Shown here piece after piece: positions 1-8,176 of a stretch of 64,000 bases of DNA. Origin of the DNA: RGIG2134 sp964461115 (lineage in GTDB: Bacteria > Cyanobacteriota > Vampirovibrionia > Gastranaerophilales > Gastranaerophilaceae); assembly GCA_964461115.1 (NCBI GenBank), contig CAYWSX010000009.1:6204-70203 (forward strand), written 5' to 3'. Each line of letters opens with the position of its first letter. Within the stretch, counting starts at the first letter, position 1. A program made the position numbers and the translations under genes. The notes beneath the pieces are model-generated. The model was given only the letters and a program-made list of their open reading frames with translations. It had not been told where the DNA came from and made no database searches.

Positions 1-221
1 AAATGTGTCTGATGTATTTTTTTTGGATTAGCTACCAATTCCTGTTGCTTTGAGGCACAATTAAATTGCGGAACAAAAACACTAAAACCTTCTTTTTTAC
101 CTATTTTTATTAAAGTATCGGCAAGTCCATGTTCATTAGTTGACATCAACAGACCTCGTAAAGGTCTTGCGTCATAGCCTTTGAAAGCCGGAAAATTATA
201 TCTTACACCGTTTACGTTCAT
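1..221 (-). CDS. N-terminal part of an FKGYDAR-family protein, cut by the window edge
   Basis: An ATG at 221 on the minus strand opens a frame that runs off the left edge, leaving about 73 residues. It begins MNVNGVRYNFPAFKGYDARP and continues with a pattern L..G.L......L...L..IG..EGF.VF. This is clearly homologous to the N-terminus of the deiminase-like protein at 5807-7144 (shared FKGYDAR, then a similar spacing of hydrophobic residues). The catalytic part lies outside the window, so whether it is also a deiminase cannot be seen. It lies 37 bp downstream of the zinc-ribbon/TonB-C gene on the same strand and may belong to that operon. The gene is truncated only by the window. Confidence 0.72.
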   Translation of the reverse strand, partial: MNVNGVRYNFPAFKGYDARPLRGLLMSTNEHGLADTLIKIGKKEGFSVFVPQFNCASKQQELVANPKKIHQTH

Positions 222-258
222 ATTTCACAGAAAACATGTAAATATATTTTTTGCTACT

Positions 259-1074
259 TTAGTTTACAAACGTAACGTTATAGTCGCCATTATTAACCGT
301 GAATTTTAATTTGAACTTTTGTCCGTTATAGCCCGAAGGCGGAGATTTAAAATTCGGAAGGCGCATAAGCATATAATAAATCTGGTCATTCATGGATTTG
401 TTGTCAGATTGAGAGACAAAACCGCGGTTCAGAAGTTTTCCGTTCGAATCAACGCTAAACTGTATAACACAATCCCCCCCGCCTTCTATTACGGGAATAT
501 TTAACCTGGAAATAAGCGCACCTGCCAGAGCGCGTTTGTAGTTATACATTTCTTTCTTGTCTAAAGCTGAAGTTTGAGGATTAGCTTGGTTTTTTTGAGG
601 TGCTAATTGCGATGTTGATTTTGGGACGGGCTTAGATATTGTTTTTACAGTTTTTGGCGGCACAGAAGTCTGTATCGGCGCAACTTGGGTCACCGGAGGT
701 AGAATCGAAGCTTGATTTTGTGGAGACTCTGCACTTACAGGAGCAGATGAAGGAACAGACGGGGTATTTTTCCAAATAGAGTTAATGTCAGGAATGTTTT
801 TTTTATTCTGCACCATTTTTACAGGAGATACAGCAGTAGAATTATTTGGAGCAGCTTTGATAAACCAAGGGATAATCGCAAAAATCAGACACAAGATAAA
901 AATCACATATGAAGTTATTTCCTGAGGCGTATATTCCCGCAAGAGCTTGACGGGCGCAACATAAGATACGTTCTCCTCAAAAGTCTGTATAGTATCTTCA
1001 AAATCATTGCTACCACAGTCGCAATAATCGGGTTTAATATTATATTCAGTATTACAATCTTTGCATTTGTACAT
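259..1074 (-). CDS. zinc-ribbon membrane protein with TonB/TolA-like C-terminal domain
   Basis: This 271-aa protein starts with a small zinc ribbon (C4, C7, C18, C20), then one membrane helix at about residues 53-71, a long Pro/Gln/Ser/Thr-rich linker (about 75-170) and a C-terminal domain of about 95 residues. That domain has the look of a TonB/TolA C-terminal domain (pattern VIQFSVDSNGKL..., ending in alternating hydrophobic strands). Such proteins span the periplasm and couple inner and outer membranes. The cytosolic zinc ribbon is an unusual addition. It follows a second TonB-C-like gene by 16 bp, so the two are probably co-transcribed with the FHA-like and vWA genes upstream. A GAGG ribosome site precedes the ATG. 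The family is clear in architecture only; the partner is unknown. Confidence 0.6.
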   Translation of the reverse strand: MYKCKDCNTEYNIKPDYCDCGSNDFEDTIQTFEENVSYVAPVKLLREYTPQEITSYVIFILCLIFAIIPWFIKAAPNNSTAVSPVKMVQNKKNIPDINSIWKNTPSVPSSAPVSAESPQNQASILPPVTQVAPIQTSVPPKTVKTISKPVPKSTSQLAPQKNQANPQTSALDKKEMYNYKRALAGALISRLNIPVIEGGGDCVIQFSVDSNGKLLNRGFVSQSDNKSMNDQIYYMLMRLPNFKSPPSGYNGQKFKLKFTVNNGDYNVTFVN

Positions 1075-1090
1075 TTTTGCCTCTATTCAA

Positions 1091-1795
1091 TTATTTCACT
1101 TTTTCCACATCAGAAAAATCTTGCGGAGTGCTGTAGCGCTCTGTGTCAGCCACTTTAAATCCACCTTGGACATTTGTCATTATTCTCTTTGTTCGGGGAG
1201 GAAAATTCAGTATTTGTCGGCCTTGATAGCTCATTATGACAGGTCTTATGCCTTTCATCGCTTCTTGAGTGTAGTTTGCGGGCTCAGCCCATACTCTAAG
1301 GTTTGAAATTTGCCCTGAACGATCCACAGTAAAGGAAAATCTAAACGTCGTTCCATACGGCGCATAAATATTTGAATCCGCCATTACCTTATTTTGCAGG
1401 CGGCTTCTCCAAGCATTCCAAACAATAAGCTCTTCCTGTTCCGTCAAAGGTCTGTTTTGCACATCAACATTTTTTATTGGTGCAGCCGCCGGTTTTTGTT
1501 CTGCAATTTTTGGAGCAGGAAAAGAATTATTCCTCACTTCAACTTGTTGTGCCGTTGTGTGAGGAGGCAGAGCACCGGTTTGATTGCTTTTAATCTGAAC
1601 GGGAGCCGCTTTATCAGGCATTTTAGGCTTTACCGGCAACGCAGATGTCGGAAGCTTATGATTTATATCGGCTTGGACAGCAATATCCGTAATCTCAAAC
1701 TTTACGGGCTTATAAAGCTTTGGCTTTACAACTGCCGTCGCAAAAGTGAAAATTACAAAAATTATTAATATGAGAGGCAGGAAAAATCTGTTCAT
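1091..1795 (-). CDS. membrane-anchored TonB/TolA-like protein
   Basis: The protein has 234 aa. An N-terminal hydrophobic helix (about residues 4-22) is a signal anchor; residues 35-120 are Pro/Lys/Ala-rich and probably extended; the C-terminal part holds a TonB/TolA-like domain (FRFSFTVDRSGQISNLRV and a following helix-strand stretch). The same layout is seen in the next gene downstream, so two related periplasm-spanning proteins sit side by side, separated by 16 bp. It begins 10 bp after the FHA-like membrane protein ends. In TonB/TolA systems such proteins transmit energy or tether envelope layers; no ExbB/ExbD genes are visible in the window. The function is inferred from architecture. Confidence 0.58.
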   Translation of the reverse strand: MNRFFLPLILIIFVIFTFATAVVKPKLYKPVKFEITDIAVQADINHKLPTSALPVKPKMPDKAAPVQIKSNQTGALPPHTTAQQVEVRNNSFPAPKIAEQKPAAAPIKNVDVQNRPLTEQEELIVWNAWRSRLQNKVMADSNIYAPYGTTFRFSFTVDRSGQISNLRVWAEPANYTQEAMKGIRPVIMSYQGRQILNFPPRTKRIMTNVQGGFKVADTERYSTPQDFSDVEKVK

Positions 1796-1805
1796 TTTCT
1801 ATCTT

Positions 1806-3419
1806 CTATTTTCTGTCCAATTTCGAAATCAATTCGTCGCTAACAAAAATTTCATATTTAGTTTGGCTCAACATATATGTCTCGGCAATCAACAATGCTG
1901 TCGGAACAAGCGCGGCAACCAGGCTCAGGAAAATACCTTTGAAATCACCGCCGATTTCGGACATAAAATAAGAAGTGTTCATCGAAAACTCAATCGCAAT
2001 AATCGAAAGACCGATTACTAACGAACGCGTTTTTTCGAGGTCAAGCTTTCTTACATTTTCAAGCCCGAAAATATCCACACCATGAGACATGTAATTTCTA
2101 AATCCATCCATTTTAATTACATTTGAGCCCGCAATTTTCTTAATACAAGTAAATGCATTAACAAACGCAAAAAATGCAAAAACAATGAGCATTGTCGCCA
2201 ACACCAGGAATACAGGGCTGAAACGCAAGCCTGAAATCCTTATCCATCCGGCCGCTTCAGGGAAACACATTGCAAGAGTGTTTGAAACTCCGTAAGCAAG
2301 AAACGGAGCGGTTAAAATTCCGAGAATAGTTTCTCCTACGCCTTTCAACTGCAGCATAAAGAGTTTATCTTTAATGTAGCCGAGTTTTACAGAACTTAAA
2401 TTATTTATATATCGCTCAATCCAAAGCTGGTATTCACTCATAACGTTTTCAAAATCTTCACGATACTCGTACTTGTCGAGTTCCAGTGAAAGACTGTGCC
2501 CGCTGTGTTTGAAATATCCGCTTGCAAGTGCCAGAGTCGCCGTTAGGGCAACAAAGAAAAGAGAAATCAGAATTGCAAAAACGATTCTGCCGTTAGGGTT
2601 TGAGTAGTAAATTACGTTTATTACATAAAATGCCGCCATAAACACAGCAGATACGCCGAGCATAAAGTTTTGCGCAAGCTTCAGTGAAGCAGGAAGCTCT
2701 TTCAGCATTTTCCCCTGTAAAAGCAGAAACACGCCTTGTTTGAGAATTAAGCAAACACCGAAAGTCATAAACGTGAAAACGCCAAGCATTTTGATATTCG
2801 TCGGCATATTTAAGAACTGTGCCGTTTGTGTAATCGGAAGCCCCATAAGATAATTCGCAATACCGAATGATGTCACCAGCGCACTCATAAACAAAGCTAT
2901 GTTTAATAAAATTGAAGCCTTAAAGTTAAGTGAAATACGCTTTTTCAGGTCAGTCACCGCAAACGAAATTTGTTTAGCAATCGAAATTCTATCTTTTTCA
3001 AGGTCAGCTTTTCTTTTCTCGATTTTAATACGTGTCGCAGCGTTGACATCATCGCCGTACAACTCTTTCATATCGCTTTCGGTAAAATCTTTTGCGCCGA
3101 TTTGTGTAACCGTATTTGCATGCTGCATATTTTCGATAATTTTTATTCCGATAAACTCATCAGAATCCGCCACCATTAATTTGCAAACCTTTTCAACAGA
3201 AAGTTTACTGTTTAAAGGCTGCCCTTTGAACAAAATTTTATCGGTCGGAAAATTGCTTATAACCGAACATTTATTATCATTTGCGTCATACTGGACTGCC
3301 AAAAGAAACTCGAAACCCAAATCCAAAACATAGTCACAGTTTGCGCTTGATCCGATTGTAAAGAATTCTTTTTCATTGAAAAGTTTTTCTTTGCCCAAAG
3401 ATGAAATTAATACCGCCAT
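1806..3419 (-). CDS. multi-pass membrane protein with FHA-like N-terminus
   Basis: This 537-aa protein has a cytosolic N-terminal region of about 95 residues that resembles a forkhead-associated fold (beta-rich, with FFTIGSSANCDYVL, similar to the FHA strand carrying GR/S). A charged, possibly coiled-coil stretch follows to about 160. Then come eight or so hydrophobic segments, in two groups of four separated by a hydrophilic loop (about 300-355). FHA domains bind phosphothreonine; the canonical GR...SH residues are not clearly conserved, so binding is uncertain. It is 14 bp downstream of a vWA protein and 10 bp upstream of a TonB-C-like protein, suggesting one envelope complex. It has an AAGGA ribosome site. 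I do not recognise the full-length family. Confidence 0.55.
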   Translation of the reverse strand: MAVLISSLGKEKLFNEKEFFTIGSSANCDYVLDLGFEFLLAVQYDANDNKCSVISNFPTDKILFKGQPLNSKLSVEKVCKLMVADSDEFIGIKIIENMQHANTVTQIGAKDFTESDMKELYGDDVNAATRIKIEKRKADLEKDRISIAKQISFAVTDLKKRISLNFKASILLNIALFMSALVTSFGIANYLMGLPITQTAQFLNMPTNIKMLGVFTFMTFGVCLILKQGVFLLLQGKMLKELPASLKLAQNFMLGVSAVFMAAFYVINVIYYSNPNGRIVFAILISLFFVALTATLALASGYFKHSGHSLSLELDKYEYREDFENVMSEYQLWIERYINNLSSVKLGYIKDKLFMLQLKGVGETILGILTAPFLAYGVSNTLAMCFPEAAGWIRISGLRFSPVFLVLATMLIVFAFFAFVNAFTCIKKIAGSNVIKMDGFRNYMSHGVDIFGLENVRKLDLEKTRSLVIGLSIIAIEFSMNTSYFMSEIGGDFKGIFLSLVAALVPTALLIAETYMLSQTKYEIFVSDELISKLDRK

Positions 3420-3433
3420 TATTTTTCCTTCCG

Positions 3434-4099
3434 TTATCTTATCGAATTAACAAATTTTCTGAGTGATTTATCAACATTTTGTTCAGGTGAGACTACAAGA
3501 TGCTTTTCACCCAAAACAGGGTCCAGTTTTTCTTTAACCATATCCAATTTTTGCGGATGAGCAAAAACAAACATCATAGAGAGGTTCGGTGCGTATTCCT
3601 GCACATTTGCAACATTCTTACCGAGATTATTCCAATCTAATTGTTTAGAGACGTCACCTTCGTTCTCTAAATCGCCCATAACAACTACTCCCGGGGTGTA
3701 TCCGTCTTTTTGCGCCGTTAAAACGTAGGAGAAGGCCTTTTTAAGCCCTGTTCCGTATGCCGTTCCGTAATCATTTTGGTCATATTTAGTAAAAGCATCC
3801 ATGGCTTTTGAAATCCCGCTCGAATTGAAAGGGTCGCCTTCGTATATCAGGTAAGCATCTTGCGAAACGCGGATAATTTTGATTTGGTCTTCCGGATCAA
3901 GTGTTGAGCAAACCTGTTTTAAAAACTTTTTTTGCTCGGGAAGCAAATTTTGGTTAGATGCAGAGGAATCCACGACAAAAATCACCATTGCAGGTTTGAA
4001 GTCATCTACCTTTATATTTTTAAAGCCTCTGTAAATCAAATTAAGCGTCAAAGAAACGCATAAAATTATAATACCTATAATAATTAATCTTTTATTCAT
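3434..4099 (-). CDS. membrane-anchored von Willebrand factor A domain protein
   Basis: Starting at the ATG at 4099, which has an AGAGG ribosome site (the longer frame to 4150 lacks one), the protein is 221 aa. A membrane helix spans about residues 4-23. The rest is a vWA domain with the MIDAS metal-binding motif D44-x-S46-x-S48 in VVDSSAS. vWA domains bind protein partners through a bound metal ion. The gene heads a tight run with the FHA-like membrane protein and two TonB-C-like proteins, so it probably belongs to one envelope complex. A second, secreted vWA protein is encoded divergently at 5068-5805. Confidence 0.75.
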   Translation of the reverse strand: MNKRLIIIGIIILCVSLTLNLIYRGFKNIKVDDFKPAMVIFVVDSSASNQNLLPEQKKFLKQVCSTLDPEDQIKIIRVSQDAYLIYEGDPFNSSGISKAMDAFTKYDQNDYGTAYGTGLKKAFSYVLTAQKDGYTPGVVVMGDLENEGDVSKQLDWNNLGKNVANVQEYAPNLSMMFVFAHPQKLDMVKEKLDPVLGEKHLVVSPEQNVDKSLRKFVNSIR

Positions 4100-4169
4100 A
4101 AATTTACCTCTTTTGTATTTTACTATAAAGATATTTGAAAAAATTAGCAAGCTGTAAAGGAATTTTTCC

Positions 4170-4928
4170 TTATTGATAAGGTGCGGCCGTCATCGGCTCT
4201 GAAAGTATTATGTTTAATGCTGTACCTTCAGGTATATTTATCTCTTCGCCCTTCTGGACACCGGCAGTTACAAGTCCGACAGTCGCGCCGGTTATTGCGC
4301 CTGAAGTTAAGGCGTTACCTGCATCAGCACCGAAAGCGATTGCTAACCCTGAAAAAAGAAGCCCGCCTGCCATCCCGATAGCTGTCCGTTTTGCAATTTG
4401 AGCCGCCCTGTTAGAGTCTGCCACGATAAAAACCTTATTTGTCGCAAGTTGAATAACTTTCCCGTTTGGAGTCATTAATTGGTTAAAATTTATACCGATT
4501 TGTCCGTTACCCATCATCCAAGTTGCAGACTTTGCATCCGTAACCACACCTGTAATAGTACTTCCCTGAGGAGCAACTATAACATTATTGGCGATCCAGT
4601 CCGAATTCAACTGAGCGGTAACGCTATCATTTTTTTGAATACTGTCAGAACTGATTGCCGAAAACAAAACTACATCCAAAGCCGTACCTGCACCTATGTA
4701 TACAACATTACCCGAAAGAATTTTTCGAGCTTCATGCGGCATTTGCGGCTTCTGCTGATTATTAGGATTTCTAATAAACGGCTCTTCGACATATGCGGGA
4801 ATCTTTGTTGCTTCCGCTCTTTCAAACTCTTCCTGCGCCTTATCGCTAAAATCATAATTGATTGCAAAAGCCGGTGCACAAAGCACCAAGGCCAATAAAA
4901 ATATAGACGTAATTTTTTTAAAAATCAT
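4170..4928 (-). CDS. secreted protein with TrbI/VirB10-like C-terminal domain
   Basis: I place the start at the ATG at 4928, giving 252 aa with a textbook signal peptide (residues 1-22, ending APAFA). The mature part carries the pattern V.G..LDVVLFSAISSDS...N..V.A.L..D.......I.PQGS.ITG.V, followed by a glycine/alanine-rich helical hairpin (about 175-225) and a C-terminal strand 'PEGTALNIILSEPM'. This resembles the beta-barrel domain of TrbI/VirB10/DotG-type envelope proteins, but no type IV secretion genes accompany it. A TATAAT box lies 9 nt before the ATG and no clear ribosome site is seen, so the leader would be only a few bases. It lies upstream of the vWA-FHA-TonB run. Its role there is inferred. 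Confidence 0.55.
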   Translation of the reverse strand: MIFKKITSIFLLALVLCAPAFAINYDFSDKAQEEFERAEATKIPAYVEEPFIRNPNNQQKPQMPHEARKILSGNVVYIGAGTALDVVLFSAISSDSIQKNDSVTAQLNSDWIANNVIVAPQGSTITGVVTDAKSATWMMGNGQIGINFNQLMTPNGKVIQLATNKVFIVADSNRAAQIAKRTAIGMAGGLLFSGLAIAFGADAGNALTSGAITGATVGLVTAGVQKGEEINIPEGTALNIILSEPMTAAPYQ

Positions 4929-5067
4929 AATCAATTTATTATATAATTCTTCACTGCTTTTGCCAATACTCAATATTAAAACGAACTGATTATAAAAAAG
5001 TTCAATTTTGAACAAATTTTGCAAATATTCGTTAAATAATATAGAATGAGTCTCAGGAGAAATTTTA

Positions 5068-5805
5068 ATGGTCAAAAAAGAGTTAATTTGCCTAATAGCT
5101 GTAATATTACTTCAAAATTTACCTGCAAATTCCGCAACCGTTTACAAACAGGGCAATTTGACTCAAGCACCGATTAATGTACAAGGAAACCTGATTGAAC
5201 TTCTTGTTGACTATTCTCCAAGTATGGCGCCTTGGATTAACCAGGCAAAATCGATTCTGGGCGGCATTATTCGAAAAATACCGCGTGAAACTTATGTAGC
5301 ACTGCGCGTTTTCGGTCAGGACTCTCTTGAAATAGCGGGATTATGCAAACAGACAAAGCTTGTTAACCGCCCCTATCCTGCCAGCCCTCAATCTATAATT
5401 AACGGCCTCAACACGACAAGAATAGGCTCAACAGGAACTCCTATCGCCATGGCATTACAAAAAACCATATACAGCGACTTCGCAGGTATGGGAAATAACA
5501 AGAAAAAAATCATCCTCGTAACCGACGGAGGCGAAAACTGCGGAGGCGACCCGTGTGCTGTTATCAGAAATGCTGCACAGACACGAAAAGATATTCAAAT
5601 CGACGTAATCGTGATAGGCGGCGGAAATCAGCTAAAATGTCTCTCAGACTACACAGGCGGCAGACAGTATGACGTAAGCAACGTGTCAGAGTTCAATGCA
5701 GCAATGGACAGCGCATTTAAAACAACAACACCTTCACCAACCAAGCCCGCAACTACGCAGCCAAAGCCAAGCGGTAAAAAAGTTAAGTACGAATTTGTAA
5801 AATAA
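5068..5805 (+). CDS. secreted von Willebrand factor A domain protein
   Basis: This 245-aa protein has a signal peptide (about residues 1-23) and a vWA domain with a complete MIDAS: D48-x-S50-x-S52 (LVDYSPSM), T124 and D153 in VTDGGENC. Four cysteines around residues 158-185 could form disulfides in the periplasm. The tail (about 220-240) is Pro/Thr/Lys-rich. It is transcribed divergently from the TrbI-like/vWA/FHA/TonB cluster and has an AGGAG ribosome site. The intact MIDAS suggests metal-dependent binding of a partner protein. The partner is not known. Confidence 0.78.
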   Translation: MVKKELICLIAVILLQNLPANSATVYKQGNLTQAPINVQGNLIELLVDYSPSMAPWINQAKSILGGIIRKIPRETYVALRVFGQDSLEIAGLCKQTKLVNRPYPASPQSIINGLNTTRIGSTGTPIAMALQKTIYSDFAGMGNNKKKIILVTDGGENCGGDPCAVIRNAAQTRKDIQIDVIVIGGGNQLKCLSDYTGGRQYDVSNVSEFNAAMDSAFKTTTPSPTKPATTQPKPSGKKVKYEFVK

Positions 5806-5806
5806 A

Positions 5807-7144
5807 TTATTTCTGCAACTCAGGTACTTCTGCCGTTAAACAGTGAATTCCCCCTCTGTATGTCGGCAAAATTTCGTTAGGAATTGCATCATTTTTACCC
5901 GAAACATAATAAATTTTGTTTTCGGGAATATAGGGTTTTAATTTATCCTCAAATGCTTTTCTCAAACTTATACCAAGTCTTTTTTCGATTTCAGGCGTTA
6001 TTCCCATTTTCTCATCAAAGTTAGATTTATTGGTAATATAAACCAAATCACCTTGTTTATTTAGAAGCGCATTGGCATTCATATAATTATGTATATTTTC
6101 TACAATGCTAACATCATGAGCGTCTGTACCTAAGTTGTTGTATATTCTGCCCGGAACTCTTATTGGTTCATAGCCTGCAGCTTGCAAAGCTTTCTCAACT
6201 TCTTCCGCGGAAGGACGATTATTGCCCTCGGCGGCTTTTATCAGATGTGCTTTCAATTCAGAGAATTTAGAATATATATGAGCCAAAGATTTCATCAATG
6301 GTGACTCGGCAGTCTCACCCTGACTTTTTAGACGTTCAGCCTCTTGAAAAGTTCTACTCACAATTTTTTCTGCGGTTTCTGTCATCATCTCGTCATCTGA
6401 TACCAGGACTCTTTTTTTATCCAGCGGTCTGATAAAAAAGTCTAAATGAACATCAGCTTGCGGAATCACTTGAACCTTCTCCACGCCGAATAATTTTTTT
6501 ATAGATTCAATATCAAATTTTTCAAGTTCATCAGCTCCGATAAGCAATTCATCTTTGCCGTCTTTTCCTCTGCAAATAAAATAATTGCCGCCCGGAGGGT
6601 GATTTTTATGAAGAAGCTCTGAAATTTCTGAGAAAGTTTTTTCCATAAGCATGTTGAGTTGTTGCTGACTGAATAAACCAGCGTCGACACTTGAAGGGTG
6701 TGTTAAGATATATTTTGTTTCACCATCGGCAGTAATTTCAGGCAAATTCCGTAAAGTATTCATAAATTTGTACCTTGCAGTAATCTCAGGTTTCTGTTGG
6801 TATTCCTGCTGTAATTTATTCCTGCGAATCTTGAAGAATTTCATAATTGCATCAGTATAAAAATTATCTTCCATGGTGAGCAGTTTTTTACCGCCAACTA
6901 TTCCCCAGAAATCCTGTGTCCAGCCGGACTGATAAATATCAGAGGAAGACATTTTTCTTGTTTCGATGTACCCGCCTTGCTTTCCCCTTTTCATTAAAAA
7001 GACCTTGAAGCCTTCCAAATCACCGATTTGTTTCAATTCTGCCGGAATATTTGCGTAATCGGATTTTATCAGAAACCCCTGCAATCTACGGGCGTCGTAA
7101 CCTTTAAAACTCACATTATTTTGTTTTATAGAGTTAATTTGCAT
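5807..7144 (-). CDS. peptidyl-arginine deiminase/agmatine deiminase-like protein
   Basis: With the ATG at 7144 (upstream codon is TTG) the protein has 445 aa. It begins MQINSIKQNNVSFKGYDARR, the same N-terminal motif as the partial gene at 1-221. Signatures of the guanidino-group-modifying enzyme superfamily appear in the right order: W75-T-Q-D78 (compare W-x-Q-D in animal PADs), H233-L-D235 followed by FFIRPLDKKRVLV, and GGIH434-C435 near the C-terminus. These match the catalytic Asp, His, Asp and Cys of PAD and agmatine deiminase. Family enzymes hydrolyse a guanidine group to citrulline-type products. No signal peptide is visible. The animal PAD N-terminal Ig-like domains are absent. The substrate (free or protein arginine) is unknown. 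Assigned from motifs only. Confidence 0.68.
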   Translation of the reverse strand: MQINSIKQNNVSFKGYDARRLQGFLIKSDYANIPAELKQIGDLEGFKVFLMKRGKQGGYIETRKMSSSDIYQSGWTQDFWGIVGGKKLLTMEDNFYTDAIMKFFKIRRNKLQQEYQQKPEITARYKFMNTLRNLPEITADGETKYILTHPSSVDAGLFSQQQLNMLMEKTFSEISELLHKNHPPGGNYFICRGKDGKDELLIGADELEKFDIESIKKLFGVEKVQVIPQADVHLDFFIRPLDKKRVLVSDDEMMTETAEKIVSRTFQEAERLKSQGETAESPLMKSLAHIYSKFSELKAHLIKAAEGNNRPSAEEVEKALQAAGYEPIRVPGRIYNNLGTDAHDVSIVENIHNYMNANALLNKQGDLVYITNKSNFDEKMGITPEIEKRLGISLRKAFEDKLKPYIPENKIYYVSGKNDAIPNEILPTYRGGIHCLTAEVPELQK

Positions 7145-7192
7145 ATTCGTTATAAAAACAGACAAAAAAAAATTTGCTATTGAATTTAAAAA

Positions 7193-8110
7193 TCACCAAA
7201 TCTGTTTTTTTAAGTCTTTTCGAATCTCTGAAAGAGGGCCCGTGTGAGGATTTCTTATATTTTGAAAATATTTTTGTGCATAAGTTATCGGGAACATCGG
7301 AATCCAGCCGAGTTTCATGAAAATATTAACAGTTTCCGCACCCTGAGAAAGCATTAATTCGTCAATCGTTTGCTCATATGCAGGTGAAAGTGAAGAAAAC
7401 ACTTTAATGCCGTAATCCGTCGCCGTAACAACAGAATATCCCGAAATAAGTCCTGTATTCTGAACTAGTTTTGTGACTTTAAAATCTTTGTCATTTATTG
7501 TAACCTTTTTTACACCCTCCGGAAGCTCAATATCATCTTTGGTCATTCGTTCGATTTCATACCAATCACCCTGATATTTAAGACGCATAACAGTGGGTTT
7601 CGGCATATAGATGTCGTCAAACTCGTTGTTTAAAAGAGTTTTGCCTTCAATGTCCGTTACACCGTATTTAAAGTCTTTACAAACGAGGAATTTTTCGCCA
7701 AAAAGCGGGTCGATAGATGAATATTCAGGCGCAATTATATTTTTGCCATTCTCATCATAAAGACCAAAGTCATTACTGTTTCCGAGCTTGGCAAATTTAC
7801 CCATAATTCTGTCTGCGTGGCGGTATTTTACGGGCACGATATAACTTCCGGAGCTGTCCATGATTCCGAAACGACTATTTTTTTGAACAATCCAAGCTCC
7901 TTGCCCGAGTCTTATAATTTTTTTGTATTGTGCCTTTACAACGATATTTCCTGATTTGTCTTTCAACCCCAGAAGCGGTTTTTTGCCCTCGCTCCAAAAA
8001 GTCTGCACATCGGACATTTTTAATTCAGAACCCGAAACAATCGTTTCTGACGCAAATGACGAGCTTTGAAATACGAATATTAAACACAACAAAAATAATA
8101 TCTTTTTCAT
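7193..8110 (-). CDS. secreted WG-repeat protein
   Basis: The ATG at 8110 gives 305 aa with a signal peptide (about residues 1-21). The mature region contains successive WG-type repeats of about 25-30 residues (G..D.SGN.V....Y..I, FGIMDSSGSYIVPVKY, FGLYDENGKNIIAPEY, YGVTDIEGKTLL). WG repeats form beta-propeller or solenoid surfaces for protein binding. The C-terminal third has no repeats. A perfect extended -10 box (TGC-TATAAT) lies 6 nt before the ATG with no Shine-Dalgarno, so the mRNA is probably leaderless. The gene is divergent from the AsmA-like gene. Ligand unknown. Confidence 0.72.
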   Translation of the reverse strand: MKKILFLLCLIFVFQSSSFASETIVSGSELKMSDVQTFWSEGKKPLLGLKDKSGNIVVKAQYKKIIRLGQGAWIVQKNSRFGIMDSSGSYIVPVKYRHADRIMGKFAKLGNSNDFGLYDENGKNIIAPEYSSIDPLFGEKFLVCKDFKYGVTDIEGKTLLNNEFDDIYMPKPTVMRLKYQGDWYEIERMTKDDIELPEGVKKVTINDKDFKVTKLVQNTGLISGYSVVTATDYGIKVFSSLSPAYEQTIDELMLSQGAETVNIFMKLGWIPMFPITYAQKYFQNIRNPHTGPLSEIRKDLKKQIW

Positions 8111-8125
8111 AGTCTGATTATAGCA
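8111..8125 (-). promoter_or_regulatory. extended -10 promoter giving a leaderless start
   Basis: On the minus strand TGC-TATAAT (8125-8117) is followed by exactly 6 nt and then the ATG of the WG-repeat gene at 8110. A start point 6-7 nt after the -10 box falls on the ATG. No -35-like hexamer is seen at 17 bp. Confidence 0.62.
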
Positions 8126-8139
8126 CAAATGCACGATTA

Positions 8140-8148
8140 TGGTATAAT
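8140..8148 (+). promoter_or_regulatory. extended -10 promoter of the AsmA-like gene
   Basis: TGG-TATAAT (8140-8148) lies 28 nt before the ATG at 8177, leaving a leader of about 20 nt. It faces the minus-strand promoter at 8111-8125, so the two divergent promoters overlap within 40 bp. Confidence 0.5.
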
Positions 8149-8176
8149 TATCCTGTCGAGAATAGTGGAAAAAGTT

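Noticed and set aside
474..480. C7 tract (G7 in coding strand) in the zinc-ribbon/TonB-C gene
   Set aside because: Shorter and located far into the gene; frames are intact and there is no alternative start nearby, so phase variation is not convincing.
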